Assembly (NCBI GenBank): GCA_951640165.1
Contig: OX621251.1
Location: 32,078,893-32,142,892, forward strand
Reading direction: 5' to 3'
Length of the DNA: 64,000 nucleotides
From: Pseudoips prasinana
Taxonomy: Eukaryota; Arthropoda; Insecta; Lepidoptera; Nolidae
Positions 42,043 to 52,125 of this stretch are shown one piece after another; the stretch's first letter is position 1, and every line of letters starts with the position of its first letter. The position numbers were made by a program, and so were the translations under genes. Below the pieces are notes generated by a model that was not told where the DNA came from, made no database searches, and saw nothing but the letters and a program-made list of their open reading frames with translations.

Positions 42043-42455
42043 TATGGATGTGAGACATGGACACTGAGAAAAAGAGATGACAGAGATTAGAGCCATTTGA
42101 AATGTTGTGCTGGCAAAGAATGATGAAGATTAGTTGGACGGAAAGAAAAACAAATGTAGAAGAATTACAAATGGTAGATGAGAATACATTCATATTAAGA
42201 ACCATAGAAAACAGAAGGGGAAAGATGTTAGGGCACTTGATACGACGTGACACCTTTATGAGGAATATTATTGAAGGCAAAATAGAGACAAGGAGAGGAC
42301 GAGGAAGACCAAGAAGGAACTATATGGGTCAGATAAAGGAAAATTAATATAAATGTAATGTCGTATCAAGAAGTCAAAGCGCTCGCCGAAAGTCGAGACG
42401 ATTGGAAGAAGCTCCACCGACAAGAACATAGCTCTTAAATATGATGATGATGATG
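42043..42455 (+). pseudogene. LINE reverse transcriptase C-terminus (YGCETWT type)
   Basis: It reads YGCETWTLRK, breaks, then MLCWQRMMKISWTERKTNVE, GKMLGHLIRRDTFMRNIIEG and RRGRGRPRRNY. Another frame shift leads to SYQEVKALAESRDDWKKLH and a stop. An (ATG)n tail follows at 42440-42455. This is the C-terminal region of endonuclease-type non-LTR elements. No polymerase residues are included. The clade is uncertain, and it differs from the RTE copies. Confidence 0.75.
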
Positions 42456-42533
42456 TTTAAATAACGAAGAGTACAGTTTACTTGGGATTTTGGGACGCGG
42501 GCTGGGTAGCCAGATATCCGTGTACCCTGAATT

Positions 42534-42720
42534 CTCTTTATACTCGCTAACTTACTTATCGTAAGTGGTTACTCCCGAGTTCTTCAAGCCACCCAGTAGG
42601 CTTCTGACATGGCTTAACGACAGTTGCCTATGGCTACAACCGGGGCCGCGAGCTTAACGTGCCCTCCGAAGCAAAGAGACGCTCAGAAATTTAACGGGTT
42701 TAGGGGTCAACCGTTTATGA
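42534..42720 (-). repeat. SINE-F body, reverse
   Basis: It has the complement of CTTACTTAC-type end words, then AGCCACCCAGTAGGCTTCTG, GACATGGCTTAACGACAGTT and CTTAACGTGCCCTCCGAAGC. Confidence 0.55.
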
Positions 42721-42936
42721 ACTGAACGGAAGCCTACTTGCTCAATCATTTATACTCGCTAAATAGATAGATTTTTCCAAGATTTCTTGGAGATATCTAC
42801 CTATAGCAAAACATCTTACTAATAAGTAATGGAATGTGCATGTTTTTGCGGGCCGGAGGAGGCGGCGGTGCAAATTCCATCCCGGCATGATTAAAATGAT
42901 AATTAGCGGATTTAACACTACAAATTGATTTTGTAC

Positions 42937-43170
42937 TGTGTGGTGACGGCATAGAATATCATCATCCCATCTCATCCTGCGGGCGGGCGTAGAAATCGAC
43001 CGAGAGAATACCTACCAGAGAACGGGCAGCATCGTTTTTCTGTGTACTATAACCATCAAACTGCGATCGCCAACCCGTCAGCCAAGCGTGGCGATTATGG
43101 CATATCCCCCCATACTTTGGGGAGGCTTTGTCTAGAAGTAGACGTACTTTGGCTGACATGATGATAATGA
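42937..43170 (+). mobile_element. RTE-derived short non-autonomous element, copy 1
   Basis: It starts GTGTGGTGACGGCATAGAAT, carries the RTE 5' UTR-like body (AGAACGGGCAGCATCG, CGATCGCCAACCCGTCAGCC) and jumps at GGCATATCC..ATACTTTGGGG to the RTE 3' end (GAGGCTTTGTCTAGAAGTAG) with a GATGATAATG tail. The same junction is found at 54697-54925, so this is a family and not a random deletion. Confidence 0.65.
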
Positions 43171-43196
43171 TGATGCTGATTGAATTTGTATTTTGA

Positions 43197-43582
43197 TCCT
43201 GCTAAAATAATAAATAAGAAAGTTTGTGAGAATGGATGCATGAATGTTTGTTACTTTGTCACTGTTGGCGTGGTTGGTGGATGCTTGACCGTCTACGCCA
43301 CAGATCGTGGTTTCGATTCCCAACCAGGACAGATAGTTGTGTGCATGAAATTATCTGTTTGTCCTGAGTCTGAGTCTACATAAGTATGTATTTACAAAAG
43401 AAATGTAGTACCTATATCAGTTTTCTGGTTTCCATAAATAATGTCCCAGGATATTATTATTATTAAAAGCTACCGAACGGATTTTGATGAAATTTTGTAG
43501 TAATATAGCTTTTATGTACCTCCGAATAACACATAGGATATTATTTATAAAATTTAACGAGTGTGAAACGGGACACAACTAG
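43197..43582 (+). mobile_element. Hel-2, split by SINE-B
   Basis: It starts TCCTGCTAAAATAATAAATA, runs to TTACTTTGTCAC (about 43261), and resumes near 43470 with AGCTACCGAACGGATTTTGA. It ends GGGACACAACTAG before a T. The hairpin region is decayed. Confidence 0.7.
43262..43468 (+). repeat. SINE-B inserted in Hel-2
   Basis: It has the head TGTTGGCGTGGTTGGTGGAT, a B-box-like GTTTCGATTCC, the body GTGTGCATGAAATTATCTGT and the end CAGGATATTATTATTATT. The middle TGCTTAGTTTGGG part is deleted. Confidence 0.75.
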
Positions 43583-43879
43583 TATGCAATAAGTGCAATA
43601 GCACATTGATATTCCTATCAGCAATAATAAATTAACTCTTAATTGGACAACCGTACAATAGTTATCACCTTATTTTAAACTCTATTATGTATGTAATAAG
43701 AGCTAAAAACAATTAATTATGAACATACGATTAAATGTAATGAATGCTTTGTTGTAGCTAATGCTGAGGTATGGGCCATTTTTCCCAATATGATAATGCA
43801 GTTTTGAGCGAATCGATACAAAACATTTATGTATATAATAATGCAGTTTTGTGCGAATGTAATAATAATACTGAATTCA
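43583..43879. other. Spacer, no feature seen
   Basis: It contains a short direct repeat, AATGCAGTTTTG.GCGAAT, near 43795 and 43840. Confidence 0.35.
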
Positions 43880-44170
43880 TACCTTAATATAGACAGAACC
43901 ATTCAGGCAATATGTAGTAAAATATAAATTTCAATACATAATATTAAAAACTTCAACTAAACATAATCTTCTTGACAATAACTTAATACAAACTAGCTAA
44001 ATGTCACTACCATTATAAAATAAATTGTATATTTTTTTTTAACATTCCGTGTTCCTAAATATCTGTAATATGTATGTAACTAGAAATAATAACTGTATTA
44101 CTACAAACATGTTCTGACTATTTACAAGCGCTTTTTAAAGTCTACGTGAATAAAATCCTTTTTTATTTTT
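43880..44170 (+). repeat. LINE-T 3' end
   Basis: It has ACCTTAATATAGACAGAACC, AACTTAATACAAACTAGCTA, AACATGTTCTGACTATTTAC and the end GTCTACGTGAATAAAATCC followed by a T-rich tail. Confidence 0.65.
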
Positions 44171-44480
44171 TTTATATTTATTTATCGATACAAAATATCT
44201 GTGTTGGTAAATGTTAAACGAATTTTCTTTCTTTCTTTAAATGTGTTTACACGAATTGCCATTTGCAAAGTGCAAAATTCACCATAGTTAGATTTTTGTG
44301 AAATAATTAATCAGCTCGCTGGATATTTGTGGACGAGTGTGCGCCAACTCACATGCCCGTGAAAGCAGGCAAAGGGTTACGGCAAAGATAAGGATTAGGG
44401 ATTAAATTCTTCCACCCGTCTGGGCGCTTGGCGCGTACAATATTTCTTCCTTGTACAAAAATTATATTAAAACCTGGGAC
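44171..44480. other. Spacer, no feature seen
   Basis: No repeat or frame is recognised. Confidence 0.3.
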
Positions 44481-44482
44481 TA

Positions 44483-44707
44483 CCGGCTAAGTCGCCGAAC
44501 ATCGATTTCTAAAATGGCGTTCAAATGAATAAAGGTTAAAAATGACTTAATCAATCGTTAAATTGGCTTTAATGAGTACATGTGACGTCACAAATAGTTC
44601 GAAATGGATTGTCAACGATGAAGCCGATTTAACGATTGATTAAGTCATTTTTGACCTTTATTTATTTGAACGCCGTTTACGACATCGATGTTCGGCGACT
44701 TAGCCGG
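44483..44707. mobile_element. Foldback MITE, TA-flanked, 225 bp
   Basis: The left arm CCGGCTAAGTCGCCGAACAT and onward is matched in reverse complement for about 90 bp (for example AAAAATGACTTAATCAATCG on both arms). TA stands at 44481-44482 and 44708-44709. The long arms and TA target fit a Tc1/mariner-type MITE. Confidence 0.82.
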
Positions 44708-44927
44708 TAGAGCCCCTGTATTTGTGGGATAAGTTTTCCGTTCAAAGATTAACTACTGTACGTAATGTTATACTATGGTTTAATAAGGGTACATTTATTC
44801 TCGAGGGTTCAGAGGCAGCGTGGTTTTAGTGAACACACCACAACAATAAAGGGTGAAACATTTGATAAGATTTATCTTTTCTATGTTTAATGTTGTAGTA
44901 ATAGGTATTTTTTCCTATATAAAGTAG

Positions 44928-45030
44928 AATGGCAAACGAACAAGTGGGTCATCTGATGGTAAGTGATCACCACCTATGGACACTCGCAACACCAGAGGAG
45001 CCGCAAGTGCGTTGCTGGCCTTTAAGAAAA
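44928..45030 (+). repeat. Rep-M 5' part
   Basis: It has GGCAAACGAACAAGTGGGTC, TGGTAAGTGATCACC and GTTGCTGGCCTT. The 3' part is missing. Confidence 0.55.
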
Positions 45031-45160
45031 GAATAGGCTCGCTTCTTGAAGGTTGCCATGTCATGGCTAATACTAGAACTGGTAAATATAACAAATTATT
45101 ATAAGAAAAAAAACAATAGACCAATATATTTATATATAAACAGTACAATAATCTTATATA

Positions 45161-45515
45161 CAGTATGTTAGGTTAAACGAGGGACATATTAAGGGAGGGT
45201 GTTCAGTATTCGATTCCCGTCCCAAATATATAAAAAACCTATAACCTAAATTTTTTACGTAATTGTCCTATAAAATACATTATCATGAACACTGAGTGCG
45301 CAAGAAGTGAACAGTACCTAAAGTGATCACGTGGCAAGCTCGTGCGTAAACCCCGCCCTCCCCCCTCGCCCTTAGCGCAGGGGGGAGGTTAGGTTTAGGT
45401 AGGTAGGTTCTGTTTGTTATTTATCAGTGTTTTTTTTGTTCATATTTTTATTAGTATCATATAAGCATACACTATTGTGGGTTTGAATATGTCCCTCGTT
45501 TAAACTAACATACTG
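45161..45515. mobile_element. TA-flanked MITE with CAGTATGTTAG ends, 355 bp
   Basis: The left end CAGTATGTTAGGTTAAACGA is matched at the right end in reverse complement for about 31 bp with one or two differences. TA flanks both sides (45159-45160, 45516-45517). CAGT/ACTG ends plus TA are usual for Tc1/mariner relatives. The core has a GC-rich stretch near 45350-45400 but no frame. Confidence 0.8.
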
Positions 45516-46158
45516 TATATCTATCTAATAAATGTGTAATAAACGTAGTTGAGTTGTTAGTAATTGGAAATTTTTTTGGTCTGTAATTAAATAGTAATGA
45601 ATTGGCCTCTATGAAGGACCTATGAATCCAAACTAATATTATAAATGCGAAAGTAACTCTGTCTGTCTGTCTGTCTTTGCTTCACGCCTAAACTACTGAA
45701 CCGATTTGTGTGAAATTTGGTACAGACATAGTTTGGAACTTGAGAAAGGACATAGGATAGTTTTTATTACAAAAATAAAATAAAAAATAAAATTTATTCC
45801 GGACATACAGCGCCATCTATTGGTCAAGAGTCGGCATCAATTCCGTACTGAAAATTCATCAGAAAAATGTAAATAAATAGTAAAAAGGTATGAAAATATA
45901 ATATAATACAACTTTTAGTAGAAAGAAAATGCTCTAACGGAGTATAGATAATTCTATTAGTACTATACTATGTCAAGTTGGTGATCGCGCAATGGTGTCA
46001 ATCGTTACACGAGTTCGGTTCATGTTATTGTTTTAATTCATCGGAAAAAAGTAAATAAATAGTAAAAAGTTATGAAAAAAATAGTATCAATATAATAAAA
46101 CTTTTAGCACAAAGAAAATGCCCGAATGGAGTATAGATAAATAATCCGAGTTGTCACT

Positions 46159-47277
46159 ATGCTCGATAGATGGCGTTGGGAGGAAATGACAGTTGGTAAC
46201 TTAAGTAAAAGTAGTGAGCGTGGAAGAATGTTGCAACAATGTAAACTGCTGGTTTGGGATGAATGTACGATGTCCCATAAAAGAGCAATCGAAGCACTTC
46301 GTCACACGATGAAAGACAAAAAACAATCAAGGTATTATGGGAGGAATGGTGGTTCTATTGGCCGGTGACTTCCGGCAGACCCTGCCGGTTATAGCAAGGG
46401 GCACACCGGCAGATGAAATCAATGCCTGTTTAAAAGCATCTGTGCTATGGTTGTACTGTCGACGAATATGCGAGTATTACTCCATAATGATTGTCAAGCC
46501 GGGCAGTATGCTGCTGCTCTTCTGAAAATCGGCGAGGATCGTATGCCTACCGACTCCGAGAGTATGATCACGCTGAGCAGCGAATGATGCCAAATTGTGG
46601 ATAGCACATACAATTTCAAAAATAGTGTCTATCCGGATTTACGCGCTAATATCGAAAATCGGGAATGGTTATGCGAAAGGGCGATATTGGCGCCAACAAA
46701 TGAAATAGTAGGCCGGATAAATGACCAAATTATGTCTGACGTAGAGAGAGATGTCATCGAGTATCTATCAGTAGATAACGTCGTGGATACCGAGCAAGTG
46801 ACATCTTACCCAACAGAGTTTCTCAACTCCTTAGAGTTATCAGGAGTGCCTTCTCACAAGTTGAGGCTGAAAGTTGGAGTTCCTGTGATGCTTATGAGAA
46901 ACCTAGATCCACCAAGGCTATGTAACGGCACATGGTTACAAGTAATCTATTTAGGACGGAATGTCATTAACGCCGTTATTATGACTGGAATGGCAAAAAG
47001 CGAAACTGTAATTATTCCCCGCATTCCCATCATTCCAACTGATTTGCCATTCCAATTCAAAAGAGTTTAGTTTCCGCTGAAAACTGCGTTTGCAATGACC
47101 ATAAATAAAGCCCAAGGGCAAACGCTTAAAGTTGCGGGGGTACATCTTGAAAAAGCCTGTTTCTCCCATGGACAACTCTACGTTGCGTGCTCAAGAGTGT
47201 CAAAACAACAAGACCTATATATTTTTGCAAAGGATGGCAAAACTCAAAACGTGGTATACAGAAATGTCTTGGTGTAA
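46159..47277 (+). pseudogene. Helitron Pif1-type DNA helicase, decayed
   Basis: Helicase motifs appear in order across shifted frames. They are CKLLVWDECTMSHKRAIEAL (Walker B, DE), LLAGDFRQTLPVI (motif III), RAILAPTNEIVGRIN, RLKVGVPVMLMRNLDP with LCNGT, FAMTINKAQGQTLKVAG (motif V) and HGQLYVACSRVSK (motif VI). The N-terminal Walker A part is missing. I see a frameshift at the A6 run 46318-46323, another disruption after the SVLW codons near 46450, an in-frame TGA at 46585-46587 and a TAG at 47068-47070. In Helitrons this domain unwinds DNA during replicative transfer. This copy cannot encode a working enzyme. Confidence 0.9.
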
Positions 47278-47591
47278 GAAACTTTAATAATGTTTAAAGC
47301 CTAAAATAATAGAAAATTTGTCAAGGGAGAAACAGTATTTTTTTCTGAAATGGCAAATCAAAATAATATTTTGAAAATAAGGGAAAAATAACATTTTCGC
47401 CTTTTTCGATCGGCAATAACGGCTTTAATGCCCTAAGTGAGAATACATATCTTCAATTCAAACGCAGAGCTCATTATGTTGATTTTTGAAGAGTTCCCTA
47501 GAATATCTTCCACATTTCATTTTTGAAGAGATCCCGCGAGATCGGGAACTATGTGGGTAAAACCAAAAATCTGCCGGAAGACACTATTCCA

Positions 47592-47619
47592 CGCGAACGA
47601 AGTCGCGGGCAAAAGCTAG
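47592..47619 (+). terminator. Helitron 3' hairpin and CTAG end
   Basis: CGCGA and TCGCG pair around ACGAAG, followed by GGCAAAAGCTAG. In Helitrons this is the transposition stop signal. Here it fixes the element's right border. Confidence 0.8.
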
Positions 47620-47673
47620 TTAATAAATAAAGTAGTGTTAGTTCCATTAGTAGGCGCAAACAGCCAGTTGATA

Positions 47674-47895
47674 TCACCAGTCCGTAAATGATAGGTAAGG
47701 TTAGATAAGCACGTAGTCACGCGGCCAATCTTTAGATGGATGAGCGCCGAAGTGGTTTAATTTCTGAGAGTCTTCGTGCTTTGGAGGGCACATTAAGTTG
47801 TCGGTCCCGATTGTAGACGTTAGACAACAGTCGATAAATCATATAGTCCACTTGAACAGTCTGACACTAGGGTAACTGCTCATACCATAAAGTAA
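47674..47895 (+). repeat. SINE-F, head plus body
   Basis: The head is diverged (ATCACCAGTCCGTAAATGAT, TTTAGATGGATGAGCGCCGA). The body has TCTTCGTGCTTTGGAGGGCA and CAGTCTGACACTAGGGTAAC. Confidence 0.55.
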
Positions 47896-48149
47896 AGTGA
47901 ACTGCACCAAATTATCCACATGCCACATGCATTCGTTTAAAGAAGGACCTGTCGTATCGCTGAGGAAACATCGCAGCAGGTAATTCATTCAAGAGCCTGC
48001 GCATACGTGGGATTTGGGTCGTGAACGACCTTGACGAGATCGCTTCCAGGTGGTACGGATGAATGTGTTTCTACGTCCATGCTTACACAAACATAACCAA
48101 ATCGAAGTGTATTAATTTAACCTAATATATGTGCTAGAGTTATTGCTGA
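47896..48149. other. Spacer, no feature seen
   Basis: No repeat or frame is recognised. Confidence 0.3.
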
Positions 48150-48245
48150 ATGACTGACGGCAACGCGTACCACCACCCCACCACATCCCGTGGGATGCGT
48201 AGAAGTCATCCCGTATTCCCACGGGATGACTTTAGAAGAGAATGG
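48150..48245 (+). repeat. RTE 5' UTR-like scrap
   Basis: ACCACCCCACCACATCCCGT and GTAGAAGTCATCCCG resemble the start of the RTE-derived elements. A short inverted CATCCCGTGGGATG / CCCACGGGATGAC pair lies within. Confidence 0.4.
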
Positions 48246-49045
48246 GGAACACCTTTTCTCTCAGACGGTTTGGAGATATGGCGCCAACGCGGAAAAAGAC
48301 GCATCAGGCCATTGTTTCATTTAAAAAAACTGGTGTCAATTCAAGTTTTTATGTGTAAATATGGTGGATTTTTATACATAACATCATGGACAACGTACAC
48401 AAGTGGAAAAAGTGCCATATTGCCGTGAATTGCGATTTTCTGTGTTGAATCTAAAACTCCATATAAGCCTCTAGTAAAGTCTCCACTGCTTTACTGGGGT
48501 ACGACAAGGACTACGTATGACTTGACTGTGACGGACTTTACTTGACATGACGAAAATAAATAAAATAATAATATATTTTACGGAAGGCTCATAAGGCCGA
48601 AGAAGCCAGAGACGTAAAACTGGATTTAAAAAAAAAAGACGGTTTGCCGATTGCAGTTTTGCGACGCTTGGCAGACGCTAAACGTGGCAATTATGACATG
48701 TATGTATGTCCAGGAGAGGATGTCATTCGTCTGCCATGATGATTAATTTTCGGAAAACTTTCATAATGAAATGATTATGAAACATTCTAAGACTTGTAGC
48801 ATATAATTAATTATGAAGTCTTTATTATGAGTAAGATATTTTCATGTAGGTATCAATGTGTAGACAGAACGCTAATAAAGCTCGCAGCGTGATGATGAGT
48901 CATTGACAGTGAGTAAGGAGCGCCTAACCATATCTATTTTAAACTAAGTGATGGTTCGGAGCGGTAATTATGTTTAATACAATTTGTTTCATTGTCTTGT
49001 CTGTATGTCATATTATATTTATACAGTTCAATCGGCAATCGGCAA
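48246..49045. other. Spacer, no gene seen
   Basis: CGACGCTTGGCAGACGCTAA near 48662 is a faint RTE 5' UTR match. The 92-codon frame at 48150-48428 starts in repeat sequence and shows no motif. Confidence 0.3.
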
Positions 49046-49049
49046 CTGC

Positions 49050-50065
49050 CGTTGCTTATTATGATACGTGTACCACGTATAATATCACGTTCGCGTTTCT
49101 CTGATGACCTAATGGAGGTAATTTAAATGAAGCACAATATAATAGATATCAATTGGCGACCCTATTCATATCTAGTACTTTTTTTTTTTTTTTTTTAATT
49201 AGGTTCACTAAACTGGCCAACGCACTTTGTACAATTTAAAGAACATTAAACAAATAAAGCTAAAGTGTTTGGCCTTCTAGAAGTGAACACAGCATGCATT
49301 AAACAAAAAGAAAGCTTACAGTTGGGAACTACTTCTTTATAATCGAATGTATAATTATTTTGTTCTCTGTTTCGACGATAAATCGATTTCAATGATAAAA
49401 ATCACATTATTTAAGTTCTATACACAACTAAGTCTAGAAGAAGAAGTACAATTTATTGCAAAAATACAAGGAAGTTAGCTTATTTTAATGCAATTAGCGG
49501 CCTTATCGCTAAAAGAGCATTTATAAATCTAAAATTATTCGGTACAATAAAGCATCTTTTAAGAACGTTGTCTATATCCGTAGGCCAGAATATAGCCAGC
49601 GTTTTTTTATTTTAATTAATAGAAACAGTATGCAGAATATAAGCAAAGTGAACCATCTGATAGTAAGCAACTACCGTTACTTATGACACGTATAATTTCA
49701 CTTTCGAGTTGCTCTGTTGTTTTAATTTAACTTAAGCAAAATAGCATAGATATCAGTATGGTCATTCTGTTAATTAAAAGAATTATAGAATTTTTTTACG
49801 TTCTCTGTTTCGACGGAAAAGGAATTTCAGTAACAAAAATTTTTTACAGGTCTACTTTAAATAAGTACAAAATCACATTATTTAAGGTCTAAATACAACT
49901 AACTCTACTTTGTATAAAATAATAATACATCTCAAATTATTCCATACAATTAGGCAACGTTCTAAAAACGTTGCTTAAAAGCCGCAGGCCAAAGTATAGC
50001 CAGCGTTCTTTAATCTTTTCATTTGTATAAAAAGTATGCAGAAAACAAGCAAAGTGCAAAAGAAG
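49050..50065. repeat. Diverged tandem duplication in non-coding DNA
   Basis: Unit A (about 49054-49670) and unit B (about 49675-50065) share, in order, a CGTATAAT.TCAC.TTCG block, GTTCTCTGTTTCGACG, AAAATCACATTATTTAAG, GCCAGAATATAGCCAGCG (unit B GCCAAAGTATAGCCAGCG) and AAGCAAAGTG. Unit A is longer. No frame is shared, so the conserved part is non-coding. Confidence 0.7.
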
Positions 50066-50389
50066 TTCAAGAACTAAAACTAAAGAAATCAAGATGCTAA
50101 ACTTGTTGAAACGAAATATCCTCCTATAAAACTTTTATAGCTGCAAACCTCTTTCGAAAAACGTGATTTTTATTGTGTTTTAATAAAACCAATATAGGAT
50201 TAAACTTACATCAAGTATTTGATATTATTATGTAAAATTCGGTCATTTTAGTTACGAATAGATTCCATGGAGGAAAAGATTACACAAAGATTAGTATACT
50301 ACCTAATAACTTTAATATTCTTTAATTCAATAAAGGAGATTGTGTAGTGACGCAAGAGTTTTAATCCAACCTGGAATTTCGGTTTGTTC
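50066..50389. other. AT-rich spacer, no feature seen
   Basis: No repeat or frame is recognised before the GC-rich SART-like block. Confidence 0.3.
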
Positions 50390-51257
50390 TCGGTATTATG
50401 CTGACGGATAATGCAAGCTGGAAGGCAGTGGCTTCTTTCTGTGAAGCTGTAATGCTACAGAAAGAGGCCGCTGAGCGGCAACGAGAGATGGCTGATCCCA
50501 CCCGCAGAAGAGTGAGGCGCCAGTGAGGTGGCATAAGCCATTAATCTGGCAGAGAGATTGGCACCGGAGAAAAGTTCGGTGCGAGTGTGGAGGGTGGCTC
50601 TATAATGGCCATATCTAATAGCTCTCTAGGGGCCACCCCCGGGTTCACAGGTGGTTGGAGTGGGGACTCCTTTGTCCTTAAGGAGGTGAGCCTGGGAAGA
50701 GGCGATTTGTGGCAGCTGCAAGTCGCCTATGCATAAAATATGCAACGGGGGCTTTACGCCCCGGGAGGAGTCTTTTTTTAAGACGCATAGGTGCAACAGT
50801 GGTGGTTCCGGATGGCAATCGTTTCGAGTTCCCGGAGCCATCACTTTAAGCATCTAGAGGCCAGGCTGCCGTGGTGGTTTTAGTGGGTAACCCTGTGGAC
50901 TCCCACATACCCTGTCGTCTCACCTAAACAGCGGGTACCTACCTATAAAAGGTTTCCACCACGAAAAAAAAAAAATGTAACAGATGGTCTGTGGCCATCT
51001 GTTTGTGGCGCAGTCGCTGTGCCAGACTCGGCAATTGGGGATGACAACTGAGAGTCCCCACAGGATGCGTGCTTCCACCATCTGGGACGCGGCGCAAATG
51101 GGCCGGAGCAGAATATCCGCGTACCCGGGGCTCCCTCTATCAGGCGCCAGAAGAAGTCCACGGTAGGTTAGGTTTAGTCAGTACGAGTACAACATACCCA
51201 CACGCAGACACTTTTTGCGGGTGTGATGCGTAGGCAATTCCCATGCCTTATAAAAAA
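50390..51257 (+). mobile_element. SART/TRAS/R1-like LINE, 3' end with 3' UTR
   Basis: It begins within the last codons of ORF2. It then has a GC-rich 3' UTR of about 730 bp and an A-rich end (TTATAAAAAAAAAG). The last 280 bp match 30800-31080. It is severely 5'-truncated, and an A12 run lies inside at about 50963-50975. Confidence 0.7.
50419..50526 (+). pseudogene. R1/SART-group ORF2 extreme C-terminus
   Basis: The frame reads WKAVASFCEAVMLQKEAAER and then QREMADPTRRRVRRQ, stop. The FCE-x-VM-x-QKEAAE pattern is typical of the C-terminal tail of R1/SART ORF2 proteins. No ATG or upstream coding is present. Confidence 0.75.
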
Positions 51258-51865
51258 AAAGTTAAGAGATGATCCAGTCGTCAAAGACGTTTTCGGCTGC
51301 CTTAAGACTGCTTACGTATTATTTATGTTAAGTGTGTATAGAACTATAATTGCCATAACCGATTCCAGTATTCAACGTAGTCTAGTATGACTAACGTCGA
51401 CAGGAAGACCTTGGATACCGTGTTAATATGTTAGAACTCACCATGACTCATTCTTACAGTGGTTTATATTTTTTACCGTTCGTTTAACTGACTATATCTT
51501 TATTGGTTGCGACACGTGTCGAGTGAATCATAATGGGACGTTTGGTAAGAGTTTATTTTGGTTGTTTTTGGGGAGTATTACTTTACTTGCCTGTTGGTAT
51601 AGTCGTTATTGATGCTACTTTCTAAGCAAGATGTCGTTTGGGTTCGGTCTCCACCGAGGCAGTTACGTTACCAGCTCTTCCTGGTCTCTACCTGTGTGCT
51701 GCACGGCTAACTGTAGTATCTCTAAGTCATCTAGAATCGGTCCATAAGATTTTGTTTATGACACCCATGGGATATAAGTGGGTGATCCTGTTATTCTTTC
51801 TGAAGCAAATAATCGGTTCAGAAATATTATTTTCGTATAAAATGTCTTTTACACAATATGATTCT
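51258..51865. other. Spacer, repeat-like middle
   Basis: GACACCCATGGGATATAAGT near 51760 resembles GACACCCACGGGATGGTACA at 34518, so an unnamed dispersed repeat is present at both places. No frame is recognised. Confidence 0.35.
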
Positions 51866-51867
51866 AT

Positions 51868-52125
51868 ATCCTCGGACATTATTTATACACGGCCATCTAA
51901 TCCTAAATTAAGCAACGCTTGTACTATATAAATAAGATACCTGATTCACTACATATACTACCTACTTTTCTTTTGTAAATATATACTTATGTAGATAATT
52001 ACACCTAGTCGCAGGACAAATAGACTGGTTCATGCACACAAATATCTGTCCTAGGTGGGAATCGAACCAACGACCTCCGGCGTGAAAAGCAAGCATTTGC
52101 AAACCACGCCATCAGGCCCGTTTAG
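51868..52125 (-). repeat. SINE-B, reverse copy, full order
   Basis: It has the complement of the body end (ATATCCTCGGACATTATTTA), of the CATGCACACAAATATCTGTC region and of the head (GGGAATCGAACCAACGACCT, AACCACGCCATCAGGCCCG). Confidence 0.8.

Larger units (their letters stand above)
45627..47619 (+). mobile_element. Helitron (Hel-3) with helicase remnant, internally deleted
   Basis: It starts TCCAAACTAATATTATAAAT after an A. It ends with the hairpin CGCGAACGAAGTCGCG (47592-47607), 8 bp more, then CTAG at 47616-47619 before a T. These are the three structural marks of a Helitron: 5' TC, 3' hairpin plus CTRR, A/T target. A Rep (HUH) nuclease is expected upstream of the helicase but none is seen. 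The 5' non-coding part has two diverged direct copies of a block of about 100 bp (from about 45853 and 46039). Confidence 0.9.

Noticed and set aside
45370..45420. Interstitial telomere repeat (GGTTAGGTTTAGGTAGG)
   Set aside because: There are only two or three imperfect TTAGG-like words and no array; they lie inside a MITE.
46159..47277. Host PIF1 helicase gene
   Set aside because: The motifs match the Helitron type, the sequence lies between exact Helitron ends, and it contains two stops and at least one frameshift.
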